A DNA stretch of 64,000 nt from assembly GCA_002342295.1 (NCBI GenBank), contig DDPR01000009.1, positions 1 through 64,000 of the forward strand, read 5' to 3'. A program made the position numbers and the translations under genes. Below are positions 45,008 to 55,286 of the stretch, piece by piece. This DNA is from Burkholderiales bacterium UBA2463. Lineage in GTDB: Bacteria; Pseudomonadota; Gammaproteobacteria; Burkholderiales; Burkholderiaceae_A. How positions within the stretch are numbered: the first letter of the stretch is position 1; the number at the start of each line of letters is the position of its first letter. The notes beneath the pieces were generated by a model, which was not told where the DNA came from, searched no databases, and saw nothing but the letters and a program-made list of their open reading frames with translations.

Positions 45008-46438
45008 CTAGCGTGGGAAGTCCGCTAGACCGAATCGATGGTCTGACGATGCCTTCAGCCAGACCCCCTTCACCAGCGGACCCAAGGCCACTAGCGTGAT
45101 GAACAACAACAAGACTTCGAGGTGATAAACCATGCTGTAGCCGGTGGAGGAGGCTGCGAGCGCCTCCCCGAGATCTCCACGCTGAGCGAGACCACCAAAG
45201 ACATCTCGGAGAATTCCGCCGAGTGCAATTGCGAGACCGAGGCTTGTAGCCTGCACACTCCCCCATATGCCGAGGGCGAGACCGGTCAGTCCGTTGGTCT
45301 CCATGACCATCGCGGCCGAGAGTGTGCCGATCGAGAAGAGGCCACCTCCAAATCCGATGAGGGCGCAGCCGATGCGAAAGAGGTCTGGCGAGGACAATGG
45401 GTCAGAGAGGATGACCAGAGAGAAGGCAACGGTTCCAGAGAGGGTCCCAGCCGCCGAGAGGAGTTGTGGATTGAGGCCGCGCTTTAAAAACGATGCGGCG
45501 AGAAAGAACGCCAAGAGGGCGCCGGACGCCATCAAGACCGTCAGGAACGACGTCTGCGAGACCGAAAGGCCAAGCACCTCGGCACCGTAGGGTTCGAGAA
45601 TGATGTCTTGCATGGAAAAGGCTGCGGTTCCCAGAAAGAGGGCCACCAGAAACCGACGACGACCTGGGATCTGAATGAAGGAGGTCCACGACGCGCCAAA
45701 ACTCGGCACGTCTCGCCGTGGATCAGTGGCGCGAGGGTTTCGCGCCTCCTGCTTCCACATGGCACAGATATTGAGAGCGAAGGCGACAAAGGCGGCGCCC
45801 TGAACGACTTGGATGAGTAAGATTTTGGAGAAGTTCTGCAAGAGCGTGCTGAAGGCCAGGCCACTCAGCACCATGCCGAGCAGCAGCATCGCGTACATCC
45901 AAGCGACCATCCGCCCCCGCGTCTCGGGCCGGGCGAGATCCGTTGCAAGCGCAAGGCCCGCAGTCTGCACGGTCTGAGCTCCAAGGCCCACCATCAAGAA
46001 CGCAATAGAGGCACTCACAGGCCCAATCGCTGCGGGCCAGTGAGTGTCTCCAGACAGAAGAATGAGGGAAAAGGGCATGATGGCCAGACCCCCAAAGCAC
46101 ATGAGCGTTCCGACCCAGAGGTAGGGCAGCCGTCGAAGCCCCAGAAACGACCGGTGGGTGTCTGAGCGAAACCCCACGAACGCCCGCAAGGGTGCAACCA
46201 TGACGGGAAGGGCCACCATCAGGGAGACAAGCCACGCGGCCACCCCCAGCTCGACGATGAGCACGCGGTTGAGGGTTCCCACAAGAAGCGCGGTCATCAT
46301 GCCCACGGACACTTGAAACAAGGAGAGTCGAAGGAGTCGCCCCACCGACAGATCGGCAGTTGCCAGATCGGCAAACGGAAGAAGACGGGGGTCTACTCGA
46401 GACCACCGCCGCGGGGATAGAAGGTCAAAGATCGTCAT
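45008..46438 (-). CDS. lhaA: Light-harvesting 1 assembly protein LhaA (PucC family)
   Basis: A 476-residue, 12-helix major-facilitator protein of the PucC/LhaA/BCH2 family, which inserts light-harvesting polypeptides or delivers bacteriochlorophyll to them. FRSDTHRSFLGLRRLPYLWVG and METNGLTGLALGIWGSVQATS (core GLALGIWGSVQAT) are family marks. ATG at 46438 overlaps the bchM stop (ATGA). Confidence 0.92.
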   Translation of the reverse strand: MTIFDLLSPRRWSRVDPRLLPFADLATADLSVGRLLRLSLFQVSVGMMTALLVGTLNRVLIVELGVAAWLVSLMVALPVMVAPLRAFVGFRSDTHRSFLGLRRLPYLWVGTLMCFGGLAIMPFSLILLSGDTHWPAAIGPVSASIAFLMVGLGAQTVQTAGLALATDLARPETRGRMVAWMYAMLLLGMVLSGLAFSTLLQNFSKILLIQVVQGAAFVAFALNICAMWKQEARNPRATDPRRDVPSFGASWTSFIQIPGRRRFLVALFLGTAAFSMQDIILEPYGAEVLGLSVSQTSFLTVLMASGALLAFFLAASFLKRGLNPQLLSAAGTLSGTVAFSLVILSDPLSSPDLFRIGCALIGFGGGLFSIGTLSAAMVMETNGLTGLALGIWGSVQATSLGLAIALGGILRDVFGGLAQRGDLGEALAASSTGYSMVYHLEVLLLFITLVALGPLVKGVWLKASSDHRFGLADFPR

Positions 46439-47136
46439 GGTCGGACAAGCTCCAGCGCATGGGACGTGTAGAACCCGCGCGAGACCATCTGACTGCGACC
46501 CAGATGCCAACCACGCAGCTTGGGATGTCCATCAATCGCCTGCGCCAACCATCCCCGACCGACGGGTTCCACAGCCGGTGACCGATCCGCCCGTGGGAAG
46601 AGGCGACCCACCGTCAGCATGGCCATAAGAAGGGGATTCTTCGGCACAAACGTAATCACCATAGAGCGTCGAATACGCGAGGCAAAACCCGCCAGCGCCT
46701 CGACCGCCTGCGCGGGGGTGTAGTGAATAAGCGAATCCATAGCGACGAGGTGATCGAAGTGTCCAAACTCGGGTGCGCACATGTCGCCCGAGTGGAAATC
46801 GACCCGACCCCCGTTGAGCATTTGAGGGAGGCGCTCTCGAGCCAGAGACACCAAGGTGGGGGACAAATCGATCGCGGTCACGTGCGCCCCCCGGTGAGCC
46901 AGATCCACCGAGAGAAGGCCGGTACCGCACCCCGCGTCGAGCACCTGCACTCCCGCGAGGCTCTCGCCAAGCCAAGACCCCATCAGAACGCGCATCTCTT
47001 CGCGCCCCTGACGCACGGTTGCTCGAACACCACTCACGGGCGCATCTGAGGTGAGACGCGCCCAGGCTGCAGCGGCGGTTCGATCGAAGTAGTGCTCGAT
47101 CTGACCGCGACGATGGAGATAGGCCTCTTGATTCAT
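46435..47136 (-). CDS. bchM: Mg-protoporphyrin IX methyltransferase
   Basis: A 233-residue SAM-dependent methyltransferase that esterifies the ring C propionate of Mg-protoporphyrin, the step between BchH and AcsF. The SAM motif is VLDAGCGTGLLSVDLAHRGA with the acidic VTAIDLS end of strand 2, and YFDRTAAAAWARLTS near the N-terminus is typical of BchM. Its ATG shares one base with the bchL stop. Confidence 0.94.
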   Translation of the reverse strand: MNQEAYLHRRGQIEHYFDRTAAAAWARLTSDAPVSGVRATVRQGREEMRVLMGSWLGESLAGVQVLDAGCGTGLLSVDLAHRGAHVTAIDLSPTLVSLARERLPQMLNGGRVDFHSGDMCAPEFGHFDHLVAMDSLIHYTPAQAVEALAGFASRIRRSMVITFVPKNPLLMAMLTVGRLFPRADRSPAVEPVGRGWLAQAIDGHPKLRGWHLGRSQMVSRGFYTSHALELVRP

Positions 47137-48047
47137 TAATCAAACCCCAGGAGATCAAAAATTTCTCGGTCCTTGAGCGACTCTGGTGCGCTGGGCTCCG
47201 TACCAGCCCACAATCGAGCAGCCAGCCGCAGATACTCCTCCTGAACTGCATCGAGCTCGGGAGAGGATTCCATCTCAAAGAGGGTGGACTTCTTCAGGCG
47301 ACTGCGCCGAATCACATCCAAGTCGGGAAAGTGCGCGAGACGATTGAGCCCGACACGATCTGCAAACCGATCGATCTGGTCTGTCTCTCGGCTGCGGTTG
47401 GCAATCACACCACCAAGCCGAACTTTGTAATTTTTCGCCTTGGCTCCGATGGCCTGAACGATGCGATTCATGGCGAAGATGGAATCAAAGTCGTTGGCTG
47501 CAACGATGAGGGCGCGGTCGGCATGTTGCAGCGGTGCCGCGAATCCCCCACAGACCACATCGCCCAGCACATCGAAGATGACCACATCGGTCTCATCGAG
47601 CAGGTGATGCTCCTTGAGAAGCTTCACGGTCTGACCCACCACGTACCCTCCACAGCCTGTTCCCGCCGGCGGGCCGCCCGCTTCTACACACATCACGCCG
47701 TTATAGCCGGGAAAGACAAAGTCTTCGACACGCAACTCTTCGGGATGGAAATCAACCGACTCCAGCACGTCAATAACCGTGGGCATGAGGCACTTGGTCA
47801 GCGTAAAGGTGGAGTCATGCTTGGGGTCGCAGCCAATCTGAATGACTCGCTTGCCCAGCTTGGTGAACGCCACAGAGAGATTGGATGAGGTCGTGCTCTT
47901 CCCGATGCCCCCTTTGCCGTAGACCGCAAAGACCTTGGCATTTCCGATTTTGAGGTTCGGGTCGAGTTGGACCTGTAGGCTTCCCTCCCCATCGCCACGT
48001 GGCGCATTGCGACGAATTTCGGGAAACGGAAGGGCGACAGTATTCAT
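47136..48047 (-). CDS. bchL: Dark protochlorophyllide reductase, iron protein
   Basis: A 303-residue NifH-like ATPase that passes electrons to BchNB. The P-loop is YGKGGIGKSTTSSN, and the two Cys that hold the intersubunit [4Fe-4S] cluster are in AGTGCGGYVVG and DVVCGGFAAP. The cluster is oxygen-sensitive, so this step runs best at low oxygen. It overlaps bchH by 4 bases. Confidence 0.96.
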   Translation of the reverse strand: MNTVALPFPEIRRNAPRGDGEGSLQVQLDPNLKIGNAKVFAVYGKGGIGKSTTSSNLSVAFTKLGKRVIQIGCDPKHDSTFTLTKCLMPTVIDVLESVDFHPEELRVEDFVFPGYNGVMCVEAGGPPAGTGCGGYVVGQTVKLLKEHHLLDETDVVIFDVLGDVVCGGFAAPLQHADRALIVAANDFDSIFAMNRIVQAIGAKAKNYKVRLGGVIANRSRETDQIDRFADRVGLNRLAHFPDLDVIRRSRLKKSTLFEMESSPELDAVQEEYLRLAARLWAGTEPSAPESLKDREIFDLLGFD

Positions 48048-51000
48048 GCGGATGCTCCGGTGGTTACGCCTTCAAGACGGTCCTCAAACAACTCGCCGGC
48101 CCGTCGAAGGGTTTCAAGGGTCTCGGGGTCCGGATTCCAGTACTGCCGGTCAAATGCCTCGAGAAGTCGGCCAGCAAGCTTCGCAGAGGCTGCTGGGTTG
48201 AGTTCCGCCAGTCGATCCCTCATGGCCTCGTCCGCAAGAAAAGTCTGTGTGGTCTGCTGGTAGACCCAGGGTTGAACCTGGCCCGTGGTGGCCGACCAGC
48301 CCATGGTGTTGGTGAGATGGACTTCGATCTGTCGAACCCCCTCATAGCCGTGCTCAAGCATGGACTCGTACCACTTGGGGTTGAGCATTCGAGTGCGGCT
48401 CTCAAGCGCCACCTGCTCCGAGAGGCTTCGAACGACTCCGCGGCCAGAAGTCTGATCGCCGATGTAGACCGGGGCGTCCTCGCCGCCTTTTGCCTTGCGA
48501 ATAAGGCGGCTGATTCCGCCGAGCGTGTCGAAGTAGGTGTCCACGCTCGTGAGGCCCGTCTCCAAAGACTCGAGGTTCTGGTATGCCAAGGAGACGTGGC
48601 GCAGGCTTGACTCCAGCAGCTGAGGCTGCTTGAGAGGCTGACCCTTCCGACCATAGGCGAAGCCCTTTCGGGTTGCATAACAGCTGGCCAGCTCATCCTC
48701 GTTCTGCCAAATGCCTTGCTCAATGAGGTGATTGACGTTGGCCCCGTAGGCACCGTCAGCGTTGCCGTACACGCGCAGCGCTGCAGTCTCTAAGTCCACT
48801 CCGGTCTCTTCCATGTAGGCCAGCGCGTGGCGACGAATCGGGTTGAGCTCGGGCGGCTCGTCTGCGCTTGCGGCGAGGAAAGCGGCTTCGGCGAGCATGC
48901 GAATCTGGAGGGGAAGCAAGTCACGGAAGATGCCCGAAAGCGTCATCACGACATCGATTCGGGGGCGGCCAAGCTCCTCGAGGCTGACGAGGCTTGCACC
49001 CGCCAATCTGCCAAATCCATCAAAGCGCGGCTTCGCCCCCATGAGCGACATCGCCTGCGCGATGGGACTCCCCTCCGTCTTGAGGTTATCCGTGCCCCAG
49101 AGCACCATTGCAACCGACTCCGGAAAACCCTTGCCGTCCTCGGCGTATCGGGCCAGAAGTTTCTCGGCCTGTAAAGCGCCATCCAGCCAGGCAGAGCGAC
49201 TCGGAATCCGAAATGGATCGAAACCATGAAGGTTGCGTCCCGTCGGGAGGATATCGGGGGTTCGCAACAGGTCGCCGCCGGGAGCCGGTCGAACAAAGCG
49301 ACCTTCAAGCGCATGAAGAATCGCCTCGATCTCCTGGTTGCTTCTCAGGCCATGCTCAGCGCGCGCGAGGATGCTGGCCATCTCTTGGGCGCCTGGCATG
49401 TCCTTGAGGATGCGCGCAGCGGCTCGCTCGCTCTCGGCCTGCGTTTCACCCAAAAGCGTGGCTCGCGCCGCAGACGCAAGGGTGTCTGAATGGGTGTCAT
49501 CAAGGCCAGGTGCGCAGGCCTTGGTCATGGCCATCAGCATCTCCAGTCGCTCGGGCTCGGACATACCCTGACCAAGAACGTGAAGACCCATCGGAATGAG
49601 GGTCCCCTGAAGCTCCTCTAACGCGTCAGACAGCCGCAAGAAACCGGCATCGAGTTCAGCAAAACTCCTATAGCTGCCATCAGCACTCTTGAGCCCCGGA
49701 AAGGTCATGTCGAGGGCGGCGGCCTGCTCTGCGATGACCAAGGCCAGAGACTCTGCCTCTGACCCCTCGATTCCCTCGGGACCTGGCCGCGGCGAGAGGC
49801 TACCCCAGCGCGCCAAGGAGCTGCGTAGGTCCTCGAGCCCACGATACAAGCCTGCTTCGGAGAGCGCCGGAGTGAGGTAACTCACCAGCGTGGCACCTGC
49901 CCGACGCTTGGCCATGGTTCCCTCAGACGGGTTATTGGCCGCATAAACATAGAAATGAGGAATTTCACCGACGAGTCGCTCTGGCCAGCAGGCGCCTGAC
50001 ATGCCCGCCTGCTTGCCCGGCATGAACTCGAGGGCACCATGGGTTCCGAAGTGAACAAGCGCGTCGGCCTTCAGCGTGGAGCGGATGTAGCGATAAAACG
50101 CTGCGAACGCATGCGTGGGCGCGTGACCCTTCTCGTAGAGCAGGCGCATGGGATCGCCCTCATACCCAAAGCCGGGTTGAAGCATGATCGATACAGCACC
50201 GAGTGACACCCCCTGAATAAAAAGGTTGCGCCCATCGGTCAGGTGTTTACCGGGCGCAGGACCCCAGCAGGCCTCAATCTCCGAGAGGTGGGCCTCAACA
50301 CGCATGTAATCGGCGACCGGGAGTCGAGCAAGAACGTTGGCATCGGAGGCATGGGCCTGTCGATTGCCCTCCAACAACATGGTCCGAAGCGCTTGGGCCG
50401 ATGCCGGCATCTCAAGCCGATAGCCCCGATTCTGCAAGCCCTTAAGAAGGTTCATGAGGGACTCAAACACGGCCAGGTGAGCGGCTGTTCCCACGGAGCC
50501 GCCGTTCGGAGGAAAGTTAAAGAGCACCACGGCCACCTGCTTCTCCGAGGCCTTCTTGCGACGAAGCGAAACGAGGCGCTCAATGCGATCTGCCAAGAGA
50601 TCGGCCCTCTCGGGACAGGACACAAGATTTTGCGGCGAGAGAGGAGATTCGAAGGTACAGCCGCGATGGCATCCCTGACAAGCCACACCGGAAACGCCGG
50701 GGCGGCCGCCAAAGACCATGGGGCTGGTTGCGCCGTCGAGCTCGGGAATGGCCACCATGATGGTGGACTCCACAGGCATCAGCCCCCGGTCAGAGCCCCC
50801 CCACTGAGCCAACGTTTGAAACTCCAATGGGTGCGCGGCCAGATAGGGAACGGAGAGACCCGCCAGCGTCTCCTCAGCAGCCTCTGCGTCGTTATAGGCT
50901 GGCCCACCGACCAAAGAAAAACCTGTCAACGAGACGACCGCGTCCACGGTGGCCTTGCCGTTCTTCATAAAAAAGGCATCGATTGCGGGGCGTGAGTCCA

Positions 51001-51883
51001 GGCCCATGGCAAAGGCGGGAACCACCGAAAGGCCGCGTGCCTCAAGGGCGGAGATGACCCCGTCGTAGTGGGCAGTATTGCCTGCAAGCAAATACGAGCG
51101 TAGGAGCAAAAGTCCGACTCGTCGACCCTCGTTGTTGACCCTGGGAAGTCGACCCTCAGTGGCGGAGAGTCGCGATTTCATGCGAGGGTGATAGACGCCA
51201 AGATCAGGGTAGTCGAGGGGATCATCGACGGTCAGGGAGCCCTTCCACTCGGCGCGAGGACCCTGCGCATAGAGACTCACGAGCATGGAGGTGAGATTCA
51301 CCATGTTGTCCTCGGAGCCACCGAGCCAATACTGCAGGCCAAGGAAGTAACTACGAACGTCTTGGGCAGTACCAGGAATGAATCGCAAAATTTTTGGCAG
51401 TCGTCGCAACATGCGCATCTGAGATGCGCCTGCGCCCGCCTTGATGTTTCGGCCAGAGGTGCCCTCCTCTGAGGCGCGACCACCCCCACGCAAGCGCTTC
51501 AACAAGGCGAGGGGGCCGGAGGCGGGCTTGCTCATGTCGAAGCGGCCCAGGCGAGTGAGTTTCACGACCTCGGAGGCGGACATGGCGCAGAGAAGCGCGT
51601 CAAAGTCCTCCCGCCGATCCCGAATGAGGTCAATCACCGGGAGGTAGTGCTCCTCCAAAAAGAGCATGGTCACCACAAGAATGTCCGCTTGAGTGATGGC
51701 CGCTCGAGTTCGCTCGAGCGCCTGAGCATCCGCCGCGTACTCCGATGCGCAGTGCATCTCGAGTTGGAGGCCAGCCGAAGTCTTGAGAAGACGCGCTGCC
51801 GCGCTTGCCGTGGCGACAGCCAGATGGGTGTCCATGGTGACGATGACCACGCGAATCGGTGGGCGAGAGGACTTAGCGCGCAT
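48044..51883 (-). CDS. bchH: Magnesium chelatase, large subunit
   Basis: A 1279-residue porphyrin-binding chelatase subunit, at the upper end of the family's usual length. With BchI and BchD (not in the window) it inserts Mg into protoporphyrin IX, the first committed step. Signatures include DALVHFGTHGALEFMPGKQ and HLTNTMGWSATTGQVQPWVY (core GWSATTGQV). ATG at 51883 overlaps bchB by 11 bases; longer starts lie inside bchB. Confidence 0.96.
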   Translation of the reverse strand: MRAKSSRPPIRVVIVTMDTHLAVATASAAARLLKTSAGLQLEMHCASEYAADAQALERTRAAITQADILVVTMLFLEEHYLPVIDLIRDRREDFDALLCAMSASEVVKLTRLGRFDMSKPASGPLALLKRLRGGGRASEEGTSGRNIKAGAGASQMRMLRRLPKILRFIPGTAQDVRSYFLGLQYWLGGSEDNMVNLTSMLVSLYAQGPRAEWKGSLTVDDPLDYPDLGVYHPRMKSRLSATEGRLPRVNNEGRRVGLLLLRSYLLAGNTAHYDGVISALEARGLSVVPAFAMGLDSRPAIDAFFMKNGKATVDAVVSLTGFSLVGGPAYNDAEAAEETLAGLSVPYLAAHPLEFQTLAQWGGSDRGLMPVESTIMVAIPELDGATSPMVFGGRPGVSGVACQGCHRGCTFESPLSPQNLVSCPERADLLADRIERLVSLRRKKASEKQVAVVLFNFPPNGGSVGTAAHLAVFESLMNLLKGLQNRGYRLEMPASAQALRTMLLEGNRQAHASDANVLARLPVADYMRVEAHLSEIEACWGPAPGKHLTDGRNLFIQGVSLGAVSIMLQPGFGYEGDPMRLLYEKGHAPTHAFAAFYRYIRSTLKADALVHFGTHGALEFMPGKQAGMSGACWPERLVGEIPHFYVYAANNPSEGTMAKRRAGATLVSYLTPALSEAGLYRGLEDLRSSLARWGSLSPRPGPEGIEGSEAESLALVIAEQAAALDMTFPGLKSADGSYRSFAELDAGFLRLSDALEELQGTLIPMGLHVLGQGMSEPERLEMLMAMTKACAPGLDDTHSDTLASAARATLLGETQAESERAAARILKDMPGAQEMASILARAEHGLRSNQEIEAILHALEGRFVRPAPGGDLLRTPDILPTGRNLHGFDPFRIPSRSAWLDGALQAEKLLARYAEDGKGFPESVAMVLWGTDNLKTEGSPIAQAMSLMGAKPRFDGFGRLAGASLVSLEELGRPRIDVVMTLSGIFRDLLPLQIRMLAEAAFLAASADEPPELNPIRRHALAYMEETGVDLETAALRVYGNADGAYGANVNHLIEQGIWQNEDELASCYATRKGFAYGRKGQPLKQPQLLESSLRHVSLAYQNLESLETGLTSVDTYFDTLGGISRLIRKAKGGEDAPVYIGDQTSGRGVVRSLSEQVALESRTRMLNPKWYESMLEHGYEGVRQIEVHLTNTMGWSATTGQVQPWVYQQTTQTFLADEAMRDRLAELNPAASAKLAGRLLEAFDRQYWNPDPETLETLRRAGELFEDRLEGVTTGASA

Positions 51884-53426
51884 AGTGGGCCTTCGCCTCA
51901 TAAAGGGTCTCGCGGGTGATGGTAGAAAGACCCCGCTCCTGGGCAAATCGCTCGGTGTTTCTGCGGGCCTTTGCACGAACGAAGAAGGGAATCTTCTTCA
52001 ACTCCCTCTCGGCCTCCTCACCCCAACAGAGTCCCGTTTGAGCGTTCTCATGCGGAATCTGAATGGGCTGATGCCCAAGGTGTGATGGGGCAGTCCCTTC
52101 TCCAAACTCAAAATCTTCTCGGAACATGCCCAGAAGGTGTTCTTCAAGGCCCATCATGAGCGGGTGGACCCAGGTGTCGAAGAGCACATTCGCACCCTCG
52201 TATCCCATCTGAGGCGAGTAGCGCGCAGGAAAATCTTGGACGTGCACGGGTGCAGAGATCACTGCGCAAGGAAGGCCGAGACGCTTGGAGATATGCCGCT
52301 CCATCTGCGTTCCCAACACGATGTCCGGGGCTGCCGCCGAGATCGCTGTCTCGACCTCTAGGTAGTCGTCAGAGATGAGGGCCGTGAGACCGAACTCTTG
52401 CGCGGCGTCTCGAAGTTCTCGAGCAAACTCCCGGCTATAGCTGCCCAGTCCCACCACCTCAAAACCCAGCTCGTGAGCTGCGACCCGGGCTGCTGCTATG
52501 GCATGGGTGGCATCCCCAAAAACGAAGGCTCGCTTACCCGTCAGGTATGTGGCATCCACAGAGGCGCTGTACCAACCAGAGCGGGAGGGCTGGACATCGC
52601 GCGCTTTTCGCAGAGCGTCCTGCGGAGCCAGACCCGCGAGCAACGCCACTTCCTCTATGAATGCGTCAGTCGCCTTCGCTCCGATGGGAACCCTCGTGCT
52701 GTGGGGCTGTCCGAAATTGCGTTTGAGGTAACCGGCCACAGACCCCGCAGTCTCTGGGTAGAGGACGACGTTGAAGTCTGCCTCGCAGAGTTTGGAGAGG
52801 TCCTCTGGACAGGCCTGCCAAGGGGCTGTGACGCACACATCAACGCCGATGGCCACGAGGAGTTGGGTCACACTCGTGAGATCGTCCCGATGCCGAAAGC
52901 CAAGCCCCGTGGGGCCGAGGACATTGCAAGTGGGCCGCCGAGCCGAGCGGGTCGCGAGTGCGCGGACTCGTCGTTCGACCGCGTCTGGGGGCTGCATGGC
53001 GCGCACCATCTGATAGAAGGTCTCAGCCGCACCCCAGTTCTCTTTCCGCTGGTAAGCGGGCAACTCGAGAGGAACGACCGGAATGTCGAGGCCGAGAGCC
53101 TGCGAGAGACCCCCAGGATCATCCTGAATCAGCTCGGCCGTACATGAGGCGCCGACCATCAGCGCCTTGGGCGAAAAACGGCTCACCGCATCTCGAGCGG
53201 CGGCCTGAAAAAGTGCCGCAGTGTCCTTACCGAGATCGCGCGCCTGAAAGGTCGTGTAAGTCACGGGCGGCCTGCGATCGTTGCGCTCAATCATGGTGAA
53301 GAGCAGGTCGGCGTAAGTGTCCCCCTGAGGAGCGTGGAGAAGGTAATGCACGTCACGCATGGCCGTGGCAACCCGCATGGCCCCGATGTGTGGGGGCCCC
53401 TCGTAGGTCCAGAGTGTGAGTTGCAT
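51873..53426 (-). CDS. bchB: Dark protochlorophyllide reductase, subunit B
   Basis: A 517-residue catalytic subunit of light-independent protochlorophyllide reductase. The Asp that ligates the NB cluster is in QGDTYADLLFTMIE, and the Cys ligand in GASCTAELIQDDPGG; the short C-terminal domain typical of BchB is present. With BchN and BchL it reduces ring D. It starts 2 bases after bchN ends. Confidence 0.95.
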   Translation of the reverse strand: MQLTLWTYEGPPHIGAMRVATAMRDVHYLLHAPQGDTYADLLFTMIERNDRRPPVTYTTFQARDLGKDTAALFQAAARDAVSRFSPKALMVGASCTAELIQDDPGGLSQALGLDIPVVPLELPAYQRKENWGAAETFYQMVRAMQPPDAVERRVRALATRSARRPTCNVLGPTGLGFRHRDDLTSVTQLLVAIGVDVCVTAPWQACPEDLSKLCEADFNVVLYPETAGSVAGYLKRNFGQPHSTRVPIGAKATDAFIEEVALLAGLAPQDALRKARDVQPSRSGWYSASVDATYLTGKRAFVFGDATHAIAAARVAAHELGFEVVGLGSYSREFARELRDAAQEFGLTALISDDYLEVETAISAAAPDIVLGTQMERHISKRLGLPCAVISAPVHVQDFPARYSPQMGYEGANVLFDTWVHPLMMGLEEHLLGMFREDFEFGEGTAPSHLGHQPIQIPHENAQTGLCWGEEAERELKKIPFFVRAKARRNTERFAQERGLSTITRETLYEAKAHYAR

Positions 53427-53428
53427 CC

Positions 53429-54718
53429 TTAGGCCGCCAGTCGTGTTCGCCGAGCGAAGGGGCGACAGAAGAGCTCGGCGAGATCGGCCGCCTGTTCAAA
53501 GCCATGAATGGGTGAGAAGACGAGCTCGATCGACCACTTTGTTGCGAATCCCTCCGCCTCAAGCGGATTGGCGAGACCCAAGCCACACACGACCAAATCC
53601 GGCTGGTCCGCTCTGCATCGGTCGAGTTGTCGGTCGACGTCTTGTCCCTCTGAGATACGGACCCCCGTCGGCAAGCACTCCAGCTCAGCCGCCTGTAAAG
53701 CGCGATGCAAGTAAGGGACGCCCACCTCCGTGAGGCGCACGCCTAGCTCCCTTGACAGAAAGCGGGCCAAAGGAATCTCAAGCTGCGAGTCGGGAAAGAA
53801 GAAGACCCTGCGTCCGCTCAGCGTTTCAGCGCAGCGATCCAGCGCCTTCTTCGCCCTCGCCAGCGGGGCTTGGAGCACCCGATGGGCGTGATCTCTTGAC
53901 AGACCAAAGTCCCGCACCGCGGCCATCAACCAGTTCTCGGTGCCCTCCGCCCCAAAAGGAAAGAGCGCCGGAATGTGGCGAGCACCTCGGGCCTCGAGCG
54001 CGCGCGCAGTATCTGCAAGAAACGGCTGAGCGAGCAAAAATCTCGTGCGAGAGCCGATGGGCGGGAGCGCTTGCGCGCGACGGCCGGGCAGCACAGAGAC
54101 ACCGGGGAGGCCGAGTTCCCGTAACAAACCGACAAGCTGGTCCTCAACAATGTCGGCGAGACTTCCAACCACCAGGAGGGATTCCGCCTCTTCATCGACA
54201 GGAGCCACATTCACAAGGGCCGCAAGGCAGGCGTCCTCGCCCTGCGTAAAGGTGGTCTCAATGCCGCTGCCCGAATAGTGAAGGACGCGAACTTGGGGCC
54301 GATGTCGATCAGAGAGGCGCTGGGCCGCTCGGGCAAGGTCGAGCTTAATGACCTCTGAGGGACAGGATCCAACGAGGAAAAGAGTCCTGATCTCCGGGCG
54401 CCGAGCCAGTAACTGGGCGACAACCCGATCGATTTCCTCCTGGGCGTCAGCCAAGCCCGCGAGATCCCTCTCCTCCATGATCGCCGTTGCAAAACGGGGC
54501 TCCGCAAAGATCATGACGCCTGCTGCACTCTGAATGAGGTGCGCGCAGGTTCGAGACCCAATCACCAGGAAAAATGCATCTTGCATCTTTCTGTGCAACC
54601 AGACGATGCTCGTAAGACCACAGAAGACCTCATGCTGGCCACGCTCACGCAGTGGCGTCCAATCCGACCGCGAGACATCGTCGTGGGCTCTGGCCATAAC
54701 GGGTACGGGGAAACTCAT
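53429..54718 (-). CDS. bchN: Dark protochlorophyllide reductase, subunit N
   Basis: A 429-residue NifD-like subunit. The three Cys that ligate the NB cluster together with an Asp of BchB are visible in EVFCGLTS, GSRTCAHLIQ and LVGSCPSEVI. It overlaps bchF by 4 bases and is followed by bchB. Confidence 0.95.
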   Translation of the reverse strand: MSFPVPVMARAHDDVSRSDWTPLRERGQHEVFCGLTSIVWLHRKMQDAFFLVIGSRTCAHLIQSAAGVMIFAEPRFATAIMEERDLAGLADAQEEIDRVVAQLLARRPEIRTLFLVGSCPSEVIKLDLARAAQRLSDRHRPQVRVLHYSGSGIETTFTQGEDACLAALVNVAPVDEEAESLLVVGSLADIVEDQLVGLLRELGLPGVSVLPGRRAQALPPIGSRTRFLLAQPFLADTARALEARGARHIPALFPFGAEGTENWLMAAVRDFGLSRDHAHRVLQAPLARAKKALDRCAETLSGRRVFFFPDSQLEIPLARFLSRELGVRLTEVGVPYLHRALQAAELECLPTGVRISEGQDVDRQLDRCRADQPDLVVCGLGLANPLEAEGFATKWSIELVFSPIHGFEQAADLAELFCRPFARRTRLAA

Positions 54719-55218
54719 GGTGCCTCTTTCCGAGCCTGACGCAGTTTGAGCAAGAACTGTCCCGCGTTAATGACATAGGTGCCGTAGGCCGCGAGGGCAA
54801 GCATCAGCGCAGACTGGGCATCGAGCCAGCGATCCCCCGCAAACCAGTTCACAACATAGGCGGTGTGAAGCGCGATCACCAGCATGCTGAAAACGTCCTC
54901 CCAAAAGAAGGAGCGCGCAAAAAGGTACTGCCCAAAGACCACCTTTTCCCAGATGGCCCCTGTGACCATGATGAGGTAGAGGACCCCAGTCTTCGCAACC
55001 ACGGACCAGCCCGCAAGAAGAAGGCCCTCGCCGCTCTGAATCGCTAGAACGACGAGGGAAAGGCTCACGAGGAAAACGAGGAATTGAAGGGGAGCGAGAA
55101 CCCCTTGCACCAATGTCCAAGGAGTCTGGTCACGCAGGCGTCGCTGCTCCAAGGTATAGACCGGACGGCGATCCGACGCGGTCGAGAGGTGAGGCGAGTC
55201 AGCCAAAAATACGGACAT
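54715..55218 (-). CDS. bchF: 3-vinyl bacteriochlorophyllide hydratase
   Basis: A 167-residue membrane enzyme with about four helices that adds water to the 3-vinyl group on the way to bacteriochlorophyll a. YTLEQRRLRDQTPWTLVQG at the start and GAIWEKVVFGQYLFA in the middle are characteristic. It is the first gene of the 12-gene run ending with puhE, so the operator region just upstream should control the whole set. Confidence 0.94.
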   Translation of the reverse strand: MSVFLADSPHLSTASDRRPVYTLEQRRLRDQTPWTLVQGVLAPLQFLVFLVSLSLVVLAIQSGEGLLLAGWSVVAKTGVLYLIMVTGAIWEKVVFGQYLFARSFFWEDVFSMLVIALHTAYVVNWFAGDRWLDAQSALMLALAAYGTYVINAGQFLLKLRQARKEAP

Positions 55219-55256
55219 TTAAAGGGTCCCCCTGCAGCAGACAGCTTGTTCGAAGG

Positions 55257-55286
55257 ACTCTAAGTCAGTCGGGAAGTCTTTGTCAA
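55257..55286 (-). promoter_or_regulatory. Predicted promoter of the bchF-puhE run
   Basis: On the minus strand TTGACA (55286-55281) is followed after 18 bases by TAGAGT (55262-55257), a fair sigma-70 pair about 40 bases upstream of bchF. The -35 hexamer is one half of the PpsR palindrome, so repressor binding would cover it. Confidence 0.5.
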
